Positions 1-9,644 of a stretch of 64,000 nucleotides of DNA are shown piece by piece (the first letter of the stretch is position 1; every line of letters starts with the position of its first letter). This DNA comes from Lachnospiraceae bacterium (lineage in GTDB: Bacteria; Bacillota; Clostridia; Lachnospirales; Lachnospiraceae), in contig VSNG01000002.1 in NCBI GenBank assembly GCA_009774175.1, forward strand, positions 18,790 through 82,789, written 5' to 3'. Position numbers and translations under genes: made by a program. Under the pieces are notes generated by a model. The model did no database searches. It saw only the letters and a program-made list of their open reading frames with translations, and was not told where the DNA came from.

Positions 1-476
1 AACGCAAATAAAATATACAGTATACCAAACCCGATCCTTTTTATCTGCTGTCCCTGCTGCTGCATTTTATAAAGCAGAAAAACCAGAACCGACCATACGG
101 CCTCATCCCAAATATATTCGCGTATATAGAGATGATTATAAATAATAACGCCATGAAAGCTGATGATAAAAGTAAATATCACTATGCTGTACGTATGCGT
201 TACCACATGATACAGTACATAAAGCAGTGCCCCAAAGCTGATGCCGCTTAAAACAAACGGAATTAGCTTATAAACGTAATAAGATTTCCCAATGTATTCG
301 CTCAGCCAACGAATGATATCGTTAATATAAACAGCTCTGTCATACAAAGATATTTTGTAAAACTCTGCATTGGAAGAGGAAATATGATAGGTTTCATCAA
401 AAGCATACCACCCTTCATAATGGGCGATCAAAATAATCCGCCAGATAACAAAGAAGAAATAGCAGCCAAATGCCAT
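1..476 (-). CDS. GT-C-like polytopic membrane protein, C-terminal part cut off by window edge
   Basis: I read an open frame from an ATG at 476 down to base 1 with no stop (158 residues visible); the gene continues outside the window. It opens with a hydrophobic helix (residues about 5-18) followed by a loop containing an acidic pair, Asp27-Glu28, as in the first outer loop of GT-C (GT39/PMT-like) glycosyltransferases, where it helps catalysis or metal binding. Further hydrophobic helices follow, with a second Asp-Glu pair near residue 128. It starts 7 bases after the ABC transporter stop, and no strong ribosome site precedes the ATG, so it may depend on translational coupling. Assignment as a polyprenyl-phosphate-sugar-dependent transferase is inference; a polymerase or flippase-type membrane protein is possible. 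Confidence 0.65.
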   Translation of the reverse strand, partial: MAFGCYFFFVIWRIILIAHYEGWYAFDETYHISSSNAEFYKISLYDRAVYINDIIRWLSEYIGKSYYVYKLIPFVLSGISFGALLYVLYHVVTHTYSIVIFTFIISFHGVIIYNHLYIREYIWDEAVWSVLVFLLYKMQQQGQQIKRIGFGILYILFA

Positions 477-483
477 TGTTTTT

Positions 484-2277
484 TTATTTGTCAAATATTT
501 TCCTCTTATCAACTAAATGTGCCCTTCCGTCTTTTATTTCAAATATTTTATCACATTTTCTAATTGTTGCCAACCGATGGGCAACTATAATCATCGTCTT
601 GATACCCTGCAAGGCGTCAATCGCCTCCATAACCGCCTGCTCTGTTTCTGAATCCAGTGCAGAAGTCGCCTCATCCAGTACCAGAATATCCGGGTTATAA
701 TATAGAGCGCGCGCAATGGCTATTCGCTGTCTCTGTCCTCCTGAGAACTTAACGCCCCGCTCACCCACTACCGTATCCAGTCCCCTTTCACAATTTTCCA
801 CCATCGTTTTGATCTGCGCCTGATCCAGCGCCCGCCAGATCAACTGATCGTCAATCTCCTCTTCCGGCAGGCCAAACGCGATATTATTTCGAATGGTATC
901 GTCAAGAAGAAACACCGACTGCGGCACATATCCGATCACCTTTGCCCACTGCGGCAGAATGGTAAAAATGTCCTTTTCATCTATTTTTATGCATCCTTCC
1001 TGGGGCTGCAAAAGCCCCAGCATAATATCCGCCAGAGTCGTTTTACCGGCGCCGGATTCCCCGATTAACGCTACGGATTCCCCCTTCCGTATTTCCAGAG
1101 ACAAGTCCTCTATCACCCAGGGAAGTTTTTCTCCATATCTCCATTTGACATGTTCTACTGACAGCCCTTCGCGAAAGCTTATCATGCTCTGATCTTTACT
1201 TTTTTCAACATTCTCCCACAGCGCCGCGTTTCGTTCATCTTCCTGTTTTGCGCTCATGATATTCTGATATGCCTCATCCAGCGCCAGCCTGTTAAAAACC
1301 AGGGAATTCATATAATTTGCAAGATTTGAAATGGATGGTAAAAGCCTGACCGCCGCTATTGCCATTGTCCCCAGACTGGAAATATAGTCGGTGGATACTC
1401 CCCCGCTTTTCACATTGAAACAGACCAGCAGCAGCATACTTCCCACAAAAATGGTCTCTGTCAACCGATTAGGAACTTTTTGAATACATAAATAGGTCGT
1501 ATTATATTGGCAGGCCTTTTCAGATGCGCGCGCAAACTGACTGACAAAATTGTCTCTTCGCTGCATCACCGTTATCTCTTTTACACCGTTAACGGATTGA
1601 TAGGCGCACTGCTGTCTCTCCGAAAAAGCTTCCCTTGTTTTTTTCCCGCACTCCCCTATCTTCTTTTTAAATCCCACTACCATTCCCATTGCGAACAATA
1701 CGGTCACGCCCATCAGGGAAAAGGCAAGGAAGGGATTGAGGAAAACGAGAAATATGCCAATAAAGAAACATGTCAGCCCTTCCGCCAGCAATCCCGAATA
1801 ACCATCCAACACAAGCGCAATCCCGGTAGTATCATTAATGACGCCTCTTAAAATATCCGCGCTGTTTGTATCCAGAAAAAAAGTATACGGCCGCTTCATG
1901 TAGGAAGCCAGAAGTTTAATTGACAAATCTTTCTCCAGTTTATTCCGAAAGTCCGCCTGATAATAATTTGCAAGTAAAATCATGGCATTCTTAACAACAT
2001 AGACTCCAATAATGCCTATGGCTACCAGAAGCAGTATATTATCGTAATCATCTAAATGCAGGAAGCCTGCAACGCTTACAATATATTTATTATTTAACAG
2101 TAATTCCGGCTCCAGCATGGCAATAATAAAGGGAATTACCACACTGATTCCCAGCATTTCCAAGATGGAAACAAAAATCAAAAGAATGATCAGAATAACC
2201 CCTTTTATCTTTTGCTTGCTGGTCAAAATCCCCAGCAGCTGCTTATACATTGTGAAAAAAGTCCGTATATTCTTCAT
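484..2277 (-). CDS. ABC transporter, PglK/MsbA-like lipid-oligosaccharide flippase
   Basis: This 597-residue half-transporter has an N-terminal six-helix membrane domain (about 1-330) fused to an ATPase domain. Walker A (GESGAGKTT) begins near residue 406, the signature (FSGGQRQR) near 511, Walker B (ILVLDEATSAL) near 531 and the H-loop His near 567. Homodimers of this architecture (PglK of Campylobacter, MsbA) flip lipid-linked oligosaccharides or lipids across the membrane. The gene has a good ribosome site (AAGGAG) before the ATG at 2277. It is AT-richer than the middle of the island. It is one of three similar transporters in this window, the others being at 25114 and 58359. The substrate is inferred from context only. 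Confidence 0.9.
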   Translation of the reverse strand: MKNIRTFFTMYKQLLGILTSKQKIKGVILIILLIFVSILEMLGISVVIPFIIAMLEPELLLNNKYIVSVAGFLHLDDYDNILLLVAIGIIGVYVVKNAMILLANYYQADFRNKLEKDLSIKLLASYMKRPYTFFLDTNSADILRGVINDTTGIALVLDGYSGLLAEGLTCFFIGIFLVFLNPFLAFSLMGVTVLFAMGMVVGFKKKIGECGKKTREAFSERQQCAYQSVNGVKEITVMQRRDNFVSQFARASEKACQYNTTYLCIQKVPNRLTETIFVGSMLLLVCFNVKSGGVSTDYISSLGTMAIAAVRLLPSISNLANYMNSLVFNRLALDEAYQNIMSAKQEDERNAALWENVEKSKDQSMISFREGLSVEHVKWRYGEKLPWVIEDLSLEIRKGESVALIGESGAGKTTLADIMLGLLQPQEGCIKIDEKDIFTILPQWAKVIGYVPQSVFLLDDTIRNNIAFGLPEEEIDDQLIWRALDQAQIKTMVENCERGLDTVVGERGVKFSGGQRQRIAIARALYYNPDILVLDEATSALDSETEQAVMEAIDALQGIKTMIIVAHRLATIRKCDKIFEIKDGRAHLVDKRKIFDK

Positions 2278-2327
2278 TTTTGCTCCTTAACGCTCCTGTA
2301 ACCCCTGAATACCTCCTACTGATTTCA

Positions 2328-3347
2328 TTACCAATAGCAGGCCTGTTCCACCTGATTTGCACCGGCTACTCGTTCCGATTCCAGCGGTCTTGTCCAGTAT
2401 TCATTTACCACATTCCTGCAAAATTCTGCATTTTCATCTTCCCAGCGTCGTCCCAGTATCCCAAACATCAGCTGGGTTGCGCCGCCCAGATGAATGGCGG
2501 TCTTTCCCATCCTTTTGATCTCGGCCGCCAACGGAAACCCATACGCGCCGCAGCCGATAATGGCTACGTCAAAATCTGACTTCCTGCATTGGTCAACCAT
2601 CCAGGTAAGCGCCTCAAACCATGTGGAAAATCTGCCGTCCCGCTCTCCCGCAATTGTCTGTACCGCTTTCAATGTATTCAGCTCAAATTCCGGCAGAATA
2701 TCTTCCGCATCGTATATACGCTCAAAGATATGCACTCTGTTTTTCTCATACTGGCTTCTGATGGATTCTTCGAAAGGATGCACCACCAGCACCTTCTTTC
2801 CTTTCAATGCATAACTCCACGGCTTGATATTACTACGGGGATATTGATACATATTCCACGGCTCCAGGCGCGAAAGCTGTGTCAGTCTGGTATGGGGCTG
2901 ATATTTCACATAGATATAGTCCTCCATATATCTTCCCCATTCGCCCAATAAATCTATATGCGCGCATGATTCCAGCATTAAATCGCTAAATTTTTCCCCC
3001 AGACTCATGTTGTATGGGAAAAAACCGGCATTCGTACATAATTGCCTTAACGCCGCTTCCCGCCCATCCTTTTCCGGATGCATCCGATGTAACAGCGTCT
3101 GATAAACCATCTTCAACTCGGTATCTCCAAACCGACCGGCCCAAAAGGGCGCGCCGTCCGTAATGGCCCGGCCAATTATTTCGTTGGCCTTCGGCGTTGA
3201 AAGCAGCCACCGTCCGGCCACCATGCGGGGCATGGGCCAGCGCAGCCTGCCGGTAAGCTTCTCATAAATCTGGCTTCTGCGAAAACAAATGTATTCTGAT
3301 ATATAATTATATTTATCGAAAAACTCCCAGCACAACCTGTCATCCAT
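2328..3347 (-). CDS. GT-D-like (DUF1792-type?) putative glycosyltransferase
   Basis: The 339-residue protein carries the string GRFGDTE at residues 71-77, resembling the RFGDGE motif of GT-D glycosyltransferases (SP_1767/DUF1792 family), where the D-x-E acidic pair binds the metal and nucleotide sugar. A second conserved-looking stretch near the C terminus (HLGGATQLMFGILGRRW) resembles a family often seen in clostridial polysaccharide loci that I cannot name securely. I chose the ATG at 3347 because GAGG lies about 9 bases upstream; an ATG at 3362 would instead overlap the upstream GT4 stop by four bases (ATGA). A clear GT-D gene lies at 60790. The sugar donor and acceptor are unknown. Confidence 0.6.
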   Translation of the reverse strand: MDDRLCWEFFDKYNYISEYICFRRSQIYEKLTGRLRWPMPRMVAGRWLLSTPKANEIIGRAITDGAPFWAGRFGDTELKMVYQTLLHRMHPEKDGREAALRQLCTNAGFFPYNMSLGEKFSDLMLESCAHIDLLGEWGRYMEDYIYVKYQPHTRLTQLSRLEPWNMYQYPRSNIKPWSYALKGKKVLVVHPFEESIRSQYEKNRVHIFERIYDAEDILPEFELNTLKAVQTIAGERDGRFSTWFEALTWMVDQCRKSDFDVAIIGCGAYGFPLAAEIKRMGKTAIHLGGATQLMFGILGRRWEDENAEFCRNVVNEYWTRPLESERVAGANQVEQACYW

Positions 3348-3358
3348 GTAACACATCC

Positions 3359-4552
3359 TCATTGCAGTACGTCATTCTTCCCCGAAACGCTCCTGTAAAT
3401 ATCCAGATACTTTCTGCTTATCTTCTCCATATCAAACTTCTCTACCGCATAAGCCCTGATGGCATCGCTCTGGTATTCCCGAAAATGTGTCATCATTTCC
3501 CGAATCCCCCGATACAGGGCCTCCTCGTCTTCCCTCTCCACCAGTACCCCTGTCTCCTTCGTCACAAAGGACTCCGGCCCGCCGCTCTTTGTGGAAACCA
3601 CGGGTTTCCCCAGCATCATCGCCTCCGCGATGGTACAGCCGAAAGACTCAAACTTACTGGCGGACACAAGAAAATCCATCTGGGAAAGAATCTCATACAA
3701 TTTCTTTTTATCCGCTTTTCCGTGGAAAATGCAGTTCTCCCCCACGCCAAGCCGCGCGGCCGTCTGTTCAAACTCCTGTCGGAACGCCCCGTCTCCCACA
3801 ATATGCAGTGTAAACCGCATCCCTTCCCGCTTTATTCGGGAAGCTACGGAAAGCAGCATGGGAATCCCTTTGATTTCCCGGTCATACAGGCTTGCTGCCA
3901 GCGCGAAGTTCACACAGCCGGCCATCCGATATGACACAGGCCCAGCCGCCTCATCCTGATAAACCTCGTTCTTCTCCGCTTCTGACGAACGCTGCTCAAT
4001 CAAAACGGCCGGCTCCTTTGGCACGATAATGCCATTATAAACCGTATGGAAACGGTACTTTGGAAAAATCGCCGACAGCTTCTTCGTCAGATCTTCCGAC
4101 ACGCAGGCATTATATCTGCTGTTTCTGTATACAAAATCCGCATACTGATGCAGCGGGAAATGCAGCACGCCCGACGCCTCGATGGTGGAGTGCTCCGTCA
4201 CCATCACGGGAATATGAAAGATTTTCCCCAAAATAATGGCAAACCGTCCCACCTCCGTAGCCACCTGGGCATGAATAATGTCCGGGTGAAAAGATTTTAC
4301 AATCCGTCTCATGGTACGAAACATATACATCCTGTTTCTGATCTTATTCTGCAGCTTATAGGGCGAGCGCCAGACTCGCATCCCCTGCTCCATTCCCTCC
4401 TCAATCTGCTTCACCTGTCTGTCATAGGGATAATAGATCATGATATTACAGTATTTACTCAGGGACATCGCCTGCTCATAATGAAAATTTCCGGCATGAT
4501 CCGCGCCGTCTTTTGGCAGATACCAGCTTACCATCATTAATACGTTCAGCAT
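3359..4552 (-). CDS. GT4-family glycosyltransferase
   Basis: This is a 397-residue GT-B fold enzyme. The N-terminal acceptor domain starts MLNVLMMVSWYLP; the C-terminal nucleotide-sugar domain contains a FESFGCTIAEAMMLGKPVVS segment, matching the E-x7-E signature of retaining GT4 transferases. It probably acts at the cytoplasmic face of the membrane, adding one sugar to the lipid-linked glycan. A strong ribosome site (AAGGAG) precedes the ATG at 4552. The middle of the N-terminal domain carries a polar insertion (about residues 185-215), otherwise the length is typical. Its stop lies within 12 bases of the next start, so the genes are probably coupled. Specificity cannot be read from the sequence. 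Confidence 0.88.
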   Translation of the reverse strand: MLNVLMMVSWYLPKDGADHAGNFHYEQAMSLSKYCNIMIYYPYDRQVKQIEEGMEQGMRVWRSPYKLQNKIRNRMYMFRTMRRIVKSFHPDIIHAQVATEVGRFAIILGKIFHIPVMVTEHSTIEASGVLHFPLHQYADFVYRNSRYNACVSEDLTKKLSAIFPKYRFHTVYNGIIVPKEPAVLIEQRSSEAEKNEVYQDEAAGPVSYRMAGCVNFALAASLYDREIKGIPMLLSVASRIKREGMRFTLHIVGDGAFRQEFEQTAARLGVGENCIFHGKADKKKLYEILSQMDFLVSASKFESFGCTIAEAMMLGKPVVSTKSGGPESFVTKETGVLVEREDEEALYRGIREMMTHFREYQSDAIRAYAVEKFDMEKISRKYLDIYRSVSGKNDVLQ

Positions 4553-4564
4553 GTACGGCTCCTT

Positions 4565-5512
4565 TTATCTGCTTTTCAATTTTTCAAACACAGATTTATT
4601 CACGTCAAGTCCCAGCATGGACTTGATCTTTACAATCAGCCCGTGGCGGTTTGCCGCCTTAAAATACCCCCTGTCAAAGGCCTCGTCCCACTGCACCTTC
4701 TCCCGATGGCGGATGGGAAACCGCACTGGCCGCACCTCCTGTTTCATCCACTTGGGCGCCCGGAAGGTATGCGTCGCTTCTTCACTGAATCCAATATTAA
4801 ACACATGGCTCTCGCGGGGCGCAATATTCAGCTTATCATGTAAAATACCTGCATACATAAGCTGATAATCCCATGTATCAAATTCATGGCGGTACAGGGA
4901 TTCGTATTCCGCCATATAAACCCAGTATGCCTTTGTTGGCAGCACCCGCTTAAATACAGACGACTTTCGGTTTTCAGGAAGGGTCTTTAAATCATAATCA
5001 TACAGCTTCCAGGCCCGCCGCCAGGAAGCCCAGCCCCAGATAAAGGGCACTTTGGAAAACAGATAATCCTCGTCGCCGTGATAACAGCTTGCATAGGGAT
5101 TGTTCCCGCTGATCATCATAATCCGTTCATCATCCTTATAATACTCCAGCATTTCCTGACAGTAGCGGAAAAAGGTGGGATCGGGCACACAGTCATCCTC
5201 CAGTATGATAGCCTGTTCCTCCTGCTCGAACACCCAGCTTAAGCCGCTGGAAATCCTTCTGCCGCAGCCCATATTATCCTGTGCATAATTTTTATGCACT
5301 TCACAGTCCCAGTCGATATGTTCTTCGATATAGCTCCGAACCGCGTCCACTTTTTCCTTTTCGCCCGGCACATGGCCTCTGGCCGCGTCGGCTACAATAT
5401 ATAATTTCGGCGGCTTTGCTTCTCTGATCCTCTCAAAAACCTGTTTTGTGGTATCCAGACTCTTAAATACGCAAAAAGCAACCGCTGTCGTTAAAACAAA
5501 ATTCTCCTGCAT
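4565..5512 (-). CDS. GT-A fold glycosyltransferase of a hemolysin-A-like/GT2-related type
   Basis: The 315-residue protein begins MQENFVLTTAVAFCVFKS and contains an ILEDDCVPDPTFF segment near residue 105; the Glu-Asp-Asp is the usual metal and UDP-sugar binding motif of GT-A enzymes. The downstream WGWASWRRAW segment is typical of sugar transferases from polysaccharide loci with this fold. A longer reading from 5692 is possible, but it overlaps the upstream gene by about 160 bases. The ATG at 5512 has GGGAG about 7 bases upstream and starts just after the upstream stop, so I take that start. It lies in a run of transferases. Donor and linkage are unknown. Confidence 0.8.
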   Translation of the reverse strand: MQENFVLTTAVAFCVFKSLDTTKQVFERIREAKPPKLYIVADAARGHVPGEKEKVDAVRSYIEEHIDWDCEVHKNYAQDNMGCGRRISSGLSWVFEQEEQAIILEDDCVPDPTFFRYCQEMLEYYKDDERIMMISGNNPYASCYHGDEDYLFSKVPFIWGWASWRRAWKLYDYDLKTLPENRKSSVFKRVLPTKAYWVYMAEYESLYRHEFDTWDYQLMYAGILHDKLNIAPRESHVFNIGFSEEATHTFRAPKWMKQEVRPVRFPIRHREKVQWDEAFDRGYFKAANRHGLIVKIKSMLGLDVNKSVFEKLKSR

Positions 5513-5534
5513 GTTTTTTCTCCCTCGCCATGAT

Positions 5535-7586
5535 TCACTCAAAACTGATCCTGTAAACCTTCCATCCCCTGTATGCATATTCCTGCTCTTCCAGCACATG
5601 GAAACGCTGTCTGATCTCCTCCGCCAGCCCTTCTCCCGCACAGGGAAGATAGCAGTAGTTTTTCCTGCCTTCAAAATCTTTTGCCACCACATCCCAATCC
5701 GGCTCTTCGGCCAGCTGACAGGCCGTATAGATCTGCACGCCGTCTTCGAACACAGCCTCGCGCCTGCCCCTGTCAGGATTCCAATACTCCTGCTGCCGGT
5801 AATACGCTCCGGTAACCGCCCCTACCTCGGCCATCCCGTCAAAATAATAGGTGTTCCCGCCCAAAGACGGAAAGAAAACGGTATCGCTCCCTGCAAGGGA
5901 ATCCGCCAATGCCGCCCCCAGCGCATGTTCCAGCCAGAGCATCTGTCTGTTATAAATCATGCCGTCCCCCAGCGGATTGGTATCGGTCGTAATCATGACC
6001 GTACTCCCGGCGGAATATTGAGGAAAGCTCAGCCGCGTCACCGGATCAACGGTACAAAAGGAAGACACCGCCATCAAAACGGCCACACACCCTGCAAGAA
6101 TCTGTCCATACAGATGTTCCAGCGCATAGGCCGAAAGCACAATTGCCATGCACATAAGCGCCGGCTGATTTGTTCCATTATAGCGCGGGTGATTTACCGT
6201 CTTAAAAATACAGCTAAAAGCCGTAAAGGCAAGCTGTCCGCACAAAATCGGGAAAAGTCTTTGCCAAACGCCCCTTTCCTTTCTGAGGATACAGACAGCG
6301 GCGCCGCCTACACAAAAAACCGTAAACAGCCAGTTAAACTGTAAAATATATAAAGCCTTTAGCTTCTCAAACACATAAGCGCCGTCTATATGAAGGCCTC
6401 CCACACCGGCGCTCCAAGGCCCCAGAATCTTGTAAGTGGCAAGCCACAGAATACCCGGCAGAGTCATGGCATAATACCGTTTTGTCCGAAACATCCTTCC
6501 GACCCGCGTCCAGAAAGGCGCACCTGACTGATCAGTAAAATCCAGGACAACAAGGCTTACGCATGTCGTTGCGTAAATCAGAACGGCAGGTTCCTTGGTA
6601 AAACAAAACAGCATGGAAGCAATGAAAAAGTAAATCCACTGCCTCCGATACAAAAAGCACAGCATAATCACAAAAAAACAAAGACAGTAAAAGTCCAGAC
6701 TGTGATAGTATACCATGCCCAGCGTAAAAGGCGACCATGCATATACTGCCGCCGCAAGCGCATACACAAAATCCTGTTTCCCCGGCAGCATACACTTTAT
6801 CATACCATAAAAGGCGCATACACTGCAAAGAAACAGGATGATATTCATGCCAATCATTGCCGCCGCCGTATCCCCCGCAAGTATACGTCCCAGACAGTTC
6901 AACATGCCATAGGTCTGCGCAATATGCCCGTAAGGAGCAAGGGAGCTGATGGAATCCGCCGCCCCTTCCCGACAGGCAAGATAATATAAAAGCCCGTCCC
7001 ACTTAAACTGCACGGCGTCCGGCTCGATCAAAAGCAGGGCCGTCACTGCCAGCAAAAAAAGCAGCCACCGATGAGAGCCCGCCGCTCCCATGACGCGTTC
7101 CTTCCATCCCCCCGACAGGAGCCCCTTTCCGCTGTCTTCATCTGTCAGAAGCTTTCCGCGCCGGTCTGTCGAAACCAACCGACTTTTTTCATCACCCGGC
7201 AAAGACTGCCTGAACCGCCCCAAAAGTAGAAAACATCCTGCAAAATTGGCAAACCACAGAATATTCAGACAAAGCTTGCCATATTCTCCCTGTAAAAACA
7301 ACGCGCCGCCGCCTCTTAAAAAAAGCAACAGGCAAAGAACCGCGCCCAGGCCTGATATCACCATAAGCTGCCTGCGAAAATCTTTTCCTGCAAGCACAAG
7401 GACAGAATAACAAAACAGCGTATAGAAAAGCATCGTCAGCAGTGAAAAAAGGAATCCGGCCTCACCAAAGGCGCCGCTTTTGTGATGAACCGTCAGTAAT
7501 CCCCACGCAAAATACCCGACAAGAACCGTCCCAATCCCCATCATTAATGAAACAATGCCCATTTGCTGTTTCATCCGTTTTATCAT
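5535..7586 (-). CDS. Large polytopic membrane protein, GT-C-like
   Basis: The 683-residue protein has a dozen or so hydrophobic helices up to about residue 510 and a soluble C-terminal part of about 150 residues. After the first cluster of helices a loop contains VQFKWDGLLYYLACREG, in the position where GT-C glycosyltransferases carry acidic catalytic residues. The C-terminal soluble domain, predicted outside the membrane, resembles the periplasmic tail of such enzymes. A ribosome site (GGGAG) precedes the ATG at 7586. I do not recognise the exact family. An outer-face glycosyltransferase using a polyprenyl-phosphate sugar fits the neighbouring GtrB-like gene at 10378; a polymerase is an alternative. 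Confidence 0.7.
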   Translation of the reverse strand: MIKRMKQQMGIVSLMMGIGTVLVGYFAWGLLTVHHKSGAFGEAGFLFSLLTMLFYTLFCYSVLVLAGKDFRRQLMVISGLGAVLCLLLFLRGGGALFLQGEYGKLCLNILWFANFAGCFLLLGRFRQSLPGDEKSRLVSTDRRGKLLTDEDSGKGLLSGGWKERVMGAAGSHRWLLFLLAVTALLLIEPDAVQFKWDGLLYYLACREGAADSISSLAPYGHIAQTYGMLNCLGRILAGDTAAAMIGMNIILFLCSVCAFYGMIKCMLPGKQDFVYALAAAVYAWSPFTLGMVYYHSLDFYCLCFFVIMLCFLYRRQWIYFFIASMLFCFTKEPAVLIYATTCVSLVVLDFTDQSGAPFWTRVGRMFRTKRYYAMTLPGILWLATYKILGPWSAGVGGLHIDGAYVFEKLKALYILQFNWLFTVFCVGGAAVCILRKERGVWQRLFPILCGQLAFTAFSCIFKTVNHPRYNGTNQPALMCMAIVLSAYALEHLYGQILAGCVAVLMAVSSFCTVDPVTRLSFPQYSAGSTVMITTDTNPLGDGMIYNRQMLWLEHALGAALADSLAGSDTVFFPSLGGNTYYFDGMAEVGAVTGAYYRQQEYWNPDRGRREAVFEDGVQIYTACQLAEEPDWDVVAKDFEGRKNYCYLPCAGEGLAEEIRQRFHVLEEQEYAYRGWKVYRISFE

Positions 7587-7611
7587 AACGTTTCTCCCAC
7601 GTCAAAATCTT

Positions 7612-8352
7612 TTAATGCCCAAAAATACGCTTTCCCACACAAAATAAGTGATATAATTTATTCACCATAATCTGCTTGTTGTATTCCCATGCCGAAATCA
7701 GGTTCCAATTGCGCTGCATTTTCAACAGATCCAAATATGCCGTCTCCGTTGCGCACATGCCGCCTGCCGTAAAATTGGTAATCACATGGTACACAGGATA
7801 AAATTTCACTTCCCTTTTCTCCGCCATGCGAAGCATAAAATCATAATCCGCCACGCTGGGATAGCGCAAATCAAATCCGCCCAAATCTCTGTATACCGCT
7901 CTGGTTACAAAACAAGCCGGGTGATAAATCATTCTGTCTCTCAGAAACGTATGTGTCAAAAGTCCGACCGATTCTTCTTTCCCGTTCCGCCATGTGCGCA
8001 TTTCGCCATACAAAATCTGATAACGATCTTCTGTCATGGCATTTACCATAATTTCTACCGCATTCTTTTCATAGTAATCATCACTATTGAGAATGCCAAT
8101 CAATTCCCCTGACGCCATGCGAATGCCTTTGTTCATGGCGTCATAAATTCCCCGATCCGGTTCGGAAACCACTTTCAGCCTTCCGGCAAATTTTTCCCGG
8201 TACGCCTCCACAATTTTCATCGTGTTATCTGTTGAGTTTCCATCCACGATAATATATTCTATATCATGGTAAGTCTGATCCAATACGCTTCCTATGGTCT
8301 GTGCAATTGTCTTTTCACTGTTATAACAAACTGTTATGATACTGACCGGCAT
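7612..8352 (-). CDS. GT2-family glycosyltransferase
   Basis: This 246-residue single-domain GT-A enzyme starts PVSIITVCYNSEKTIAQTI, the classic GT2 opening, followed by EYIIVDGNSTDNT and GILNSDDYY near residue 88, whose Asp-Asp pair is the metal-binding DxD equivalent. It should be cytoplasmic and transfer one hexose from a nucleotide sugar. Ribosome site GGAG lies before the ATG at 8352. It is clearly related to the GT2 at 9611 (same opening, same DRGIYDAMNKG-type stretch), so the two flank the GT4 at 8415 and may come from duplication. Donor is unknown. Confidence 0.88.
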   Translation of the reverse strand: MPVSIITVCYNSEKTIAQTIGSVLDQTYHDIEYIIVDGNSTDNTMKIVEAYREKFAGRLKVVSEPDRGIYDAMNKGIRMASGELIGILNSDDYYEKNAVEIMVNAMTEDRYQILYGEMRTWRNGKEESVGLLTHTFLRDRMIYHPACFVTRAVYRDLGGFDLRYPSVADYDFMLRMAEKREVKFYPVYHVITNFTAGGMCATETAYLDLLKMQRNWNLISAWEYNKQIMVNKLYHLFCVGKRIFGH

Positions 8353-8414
8353 AATGCCCTCTCCACATTTCCGTTGCTCCGTCCCCGTACCCGAACATCG
8401 TCATACATCCGCTT

Positions 8415-9644
8415 TTATGCGTTGTTCCACAGCGCCTCGTAAGCGCTGCCAATCGTCATATAATCGTTGTCCGGCAGCGCTGCCTGTCGTATGCGAATCT
8501 GATTATCCGCATCCGTGCACCACCTGATCCCCGCTAACAGCTCCCGTGCATCTTTTGCCGGAGCCAGATAGCCGTTATCCAGATGCCTTACCTGATCTTT
8601 GATGCCACCCACGGCAAAAGCAGCCACCGGCACCCTGCACGACAGCGCCTCGCTTACTGTATAACCAAAGGCCTCCTGTAAAGACGGCGCCGCAAAAACA
8701 TCCGCGCAGCTGTAAATTTCCGCAAGCTCGTCCTCCTGTTTCACAGGGCCAAGACATCTGACTTCCAGTTTGTCGTTAGTCAGCCGCACGCCTCCCTGAT
8801 TGCCAAAAATGACTACAGCGTACTCCCTTTCAGACAACCCGCACAATGCCTCATCCAAGTACTGCATCCCCTTGATTTTATTGTTATCCGCCTGTGTGGC
8901 GCCGAACAGAATGATCTTCCTGTCCGCCGGAATTCCATACTTTTTCTTTAACATCGGTATGTTATCTCTTCTGTAAAACACATCCCGATTTACTGGATTT
9001 AATATTCTGACGATCCTTTGTCCTTCTGTGATCCTGCTCTTCCCCGCACAGTCCACGCTCCACTGGCTGGGCCCCACAAAAATCATTTTCCCGCTTTTTA
9101 TGGCCCGTGTCTTACGCACAAAGTTCCTGCGGGACAGATCGTTTTCTTTCCTGCTTTCCATATGGGGACAGTTTCCGCAGTCATGAGCATATCCGCCGCA
9201 GTACCCGTCATAATGGCAGCCGCCGGTAAAAGTCCACATATCATGCATTACCCATATGACTGTTTTCCCTGTGGCTAACAGCTTTTCCACGCTCCTGTAT
9301 GACAGAAAGGAATTAACCCAGTGAAGCACAAGCACGTCTGCATCCCGCACCATCGGATGGGCAGAGACATCTGTGCCCAGATAATCGCTGATGATGTCTT
9401 TTTTGGACAATGTCAGGTTGATCACATTTTTTGCTTTGGAGCCAAATTTCTGTATCGGATTTTTAAAAATCTCCATAGCCTGCGTATCGTCATGCACTTT
9501 GGTTCTGATCAGAATTTCCGAATCCACGCCGCATTTTTGCATACTCTCACTGATCCTGACCGCTGCCTTATAAGCGCCTCCCAGATCAATCGTCGCCAGA
9601 TGCAGTACTTTTACTTTTGATTTTCCCGCGCTCTCTTTATGCAT
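8415..9644 (-). CDS. GT4-family glycosyltransferase
   Basis: The 409-residue protein is a GT-B enzyme. Its N-terminal half contains a VMHDMWTFTGGCHY segment followed by a cysteine-rich stretch (HYDGYCGGYAHDCGNCPHME, about residues 140-165), typical of a subgroup of polysaccharide GT4 enzymes. The C-terminal half carries PSLQEAFGYTVSEALSCRVPVAAF, the nucleotide-sugar binding E-x7-E motif. Ribosome site AAGGAT lies before the ATG at 9644. Its first 34 bases overlap the end of the upstream GT2, which argues for coupled translation. The likely role is sequential sugar addition on the inner membrane face; the sugar is unknown. Confidence 0.88.
   Translation of the reverse strand: MHKESAGKSKVKVLHLATIDLGGAYKAAVRISESMQKCGVDSEILIRTKVHDDTQAMEIFKNPIQKFGSKAKNVINLTLSKKDIISDYLGTDVSAHPMVRDADVLVLHWVNSFLSYRSVEKLLATGKTVIWVMHDMWTFTGGCHYDGYCGGYAHDCGNCPHMESRKENDLSRRNFVRKTRAIKSGKMIFVGPSQWSVDCAGKSRITEGQRIVRILNPVNRDVFYRRDNIPMLKKKYGIPADRKIILFGATQADNNKIKGMQYLDEALCGLSEREYAVVIFGNQGGVRLTNDKLEVRCLGPVKQEDELAEIYSCADVFAAPSLQEAFGYTVSEALSCRVPVAAFAVGGIKDQVRHLDNGYLAPAKDARELLAGIRWCTDADNQIRIRQAALPDNDYMTIGSAYEALWNNA

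Noticed and set aside
3362..3934. Long open frame on the plus strand opposite the GT4 gene (and many similar ones, such as 39729-41219 and 43390-45201)
   Set aside because: These plus-strand frames have no ribosome sites, no recognisable domains and low-complexity His-, Arg- and Pro-rich composition; they mirror well-supported minus-strand genes.
5513..5692. N-terminal extension of the GT-A gene at 4565 (start at 5692)
   Set aside because: It would overlap the upstream gene by about 160 bases and encodes a basic stretch unlike the family; the ATG at 5512 has a good ribosome site.
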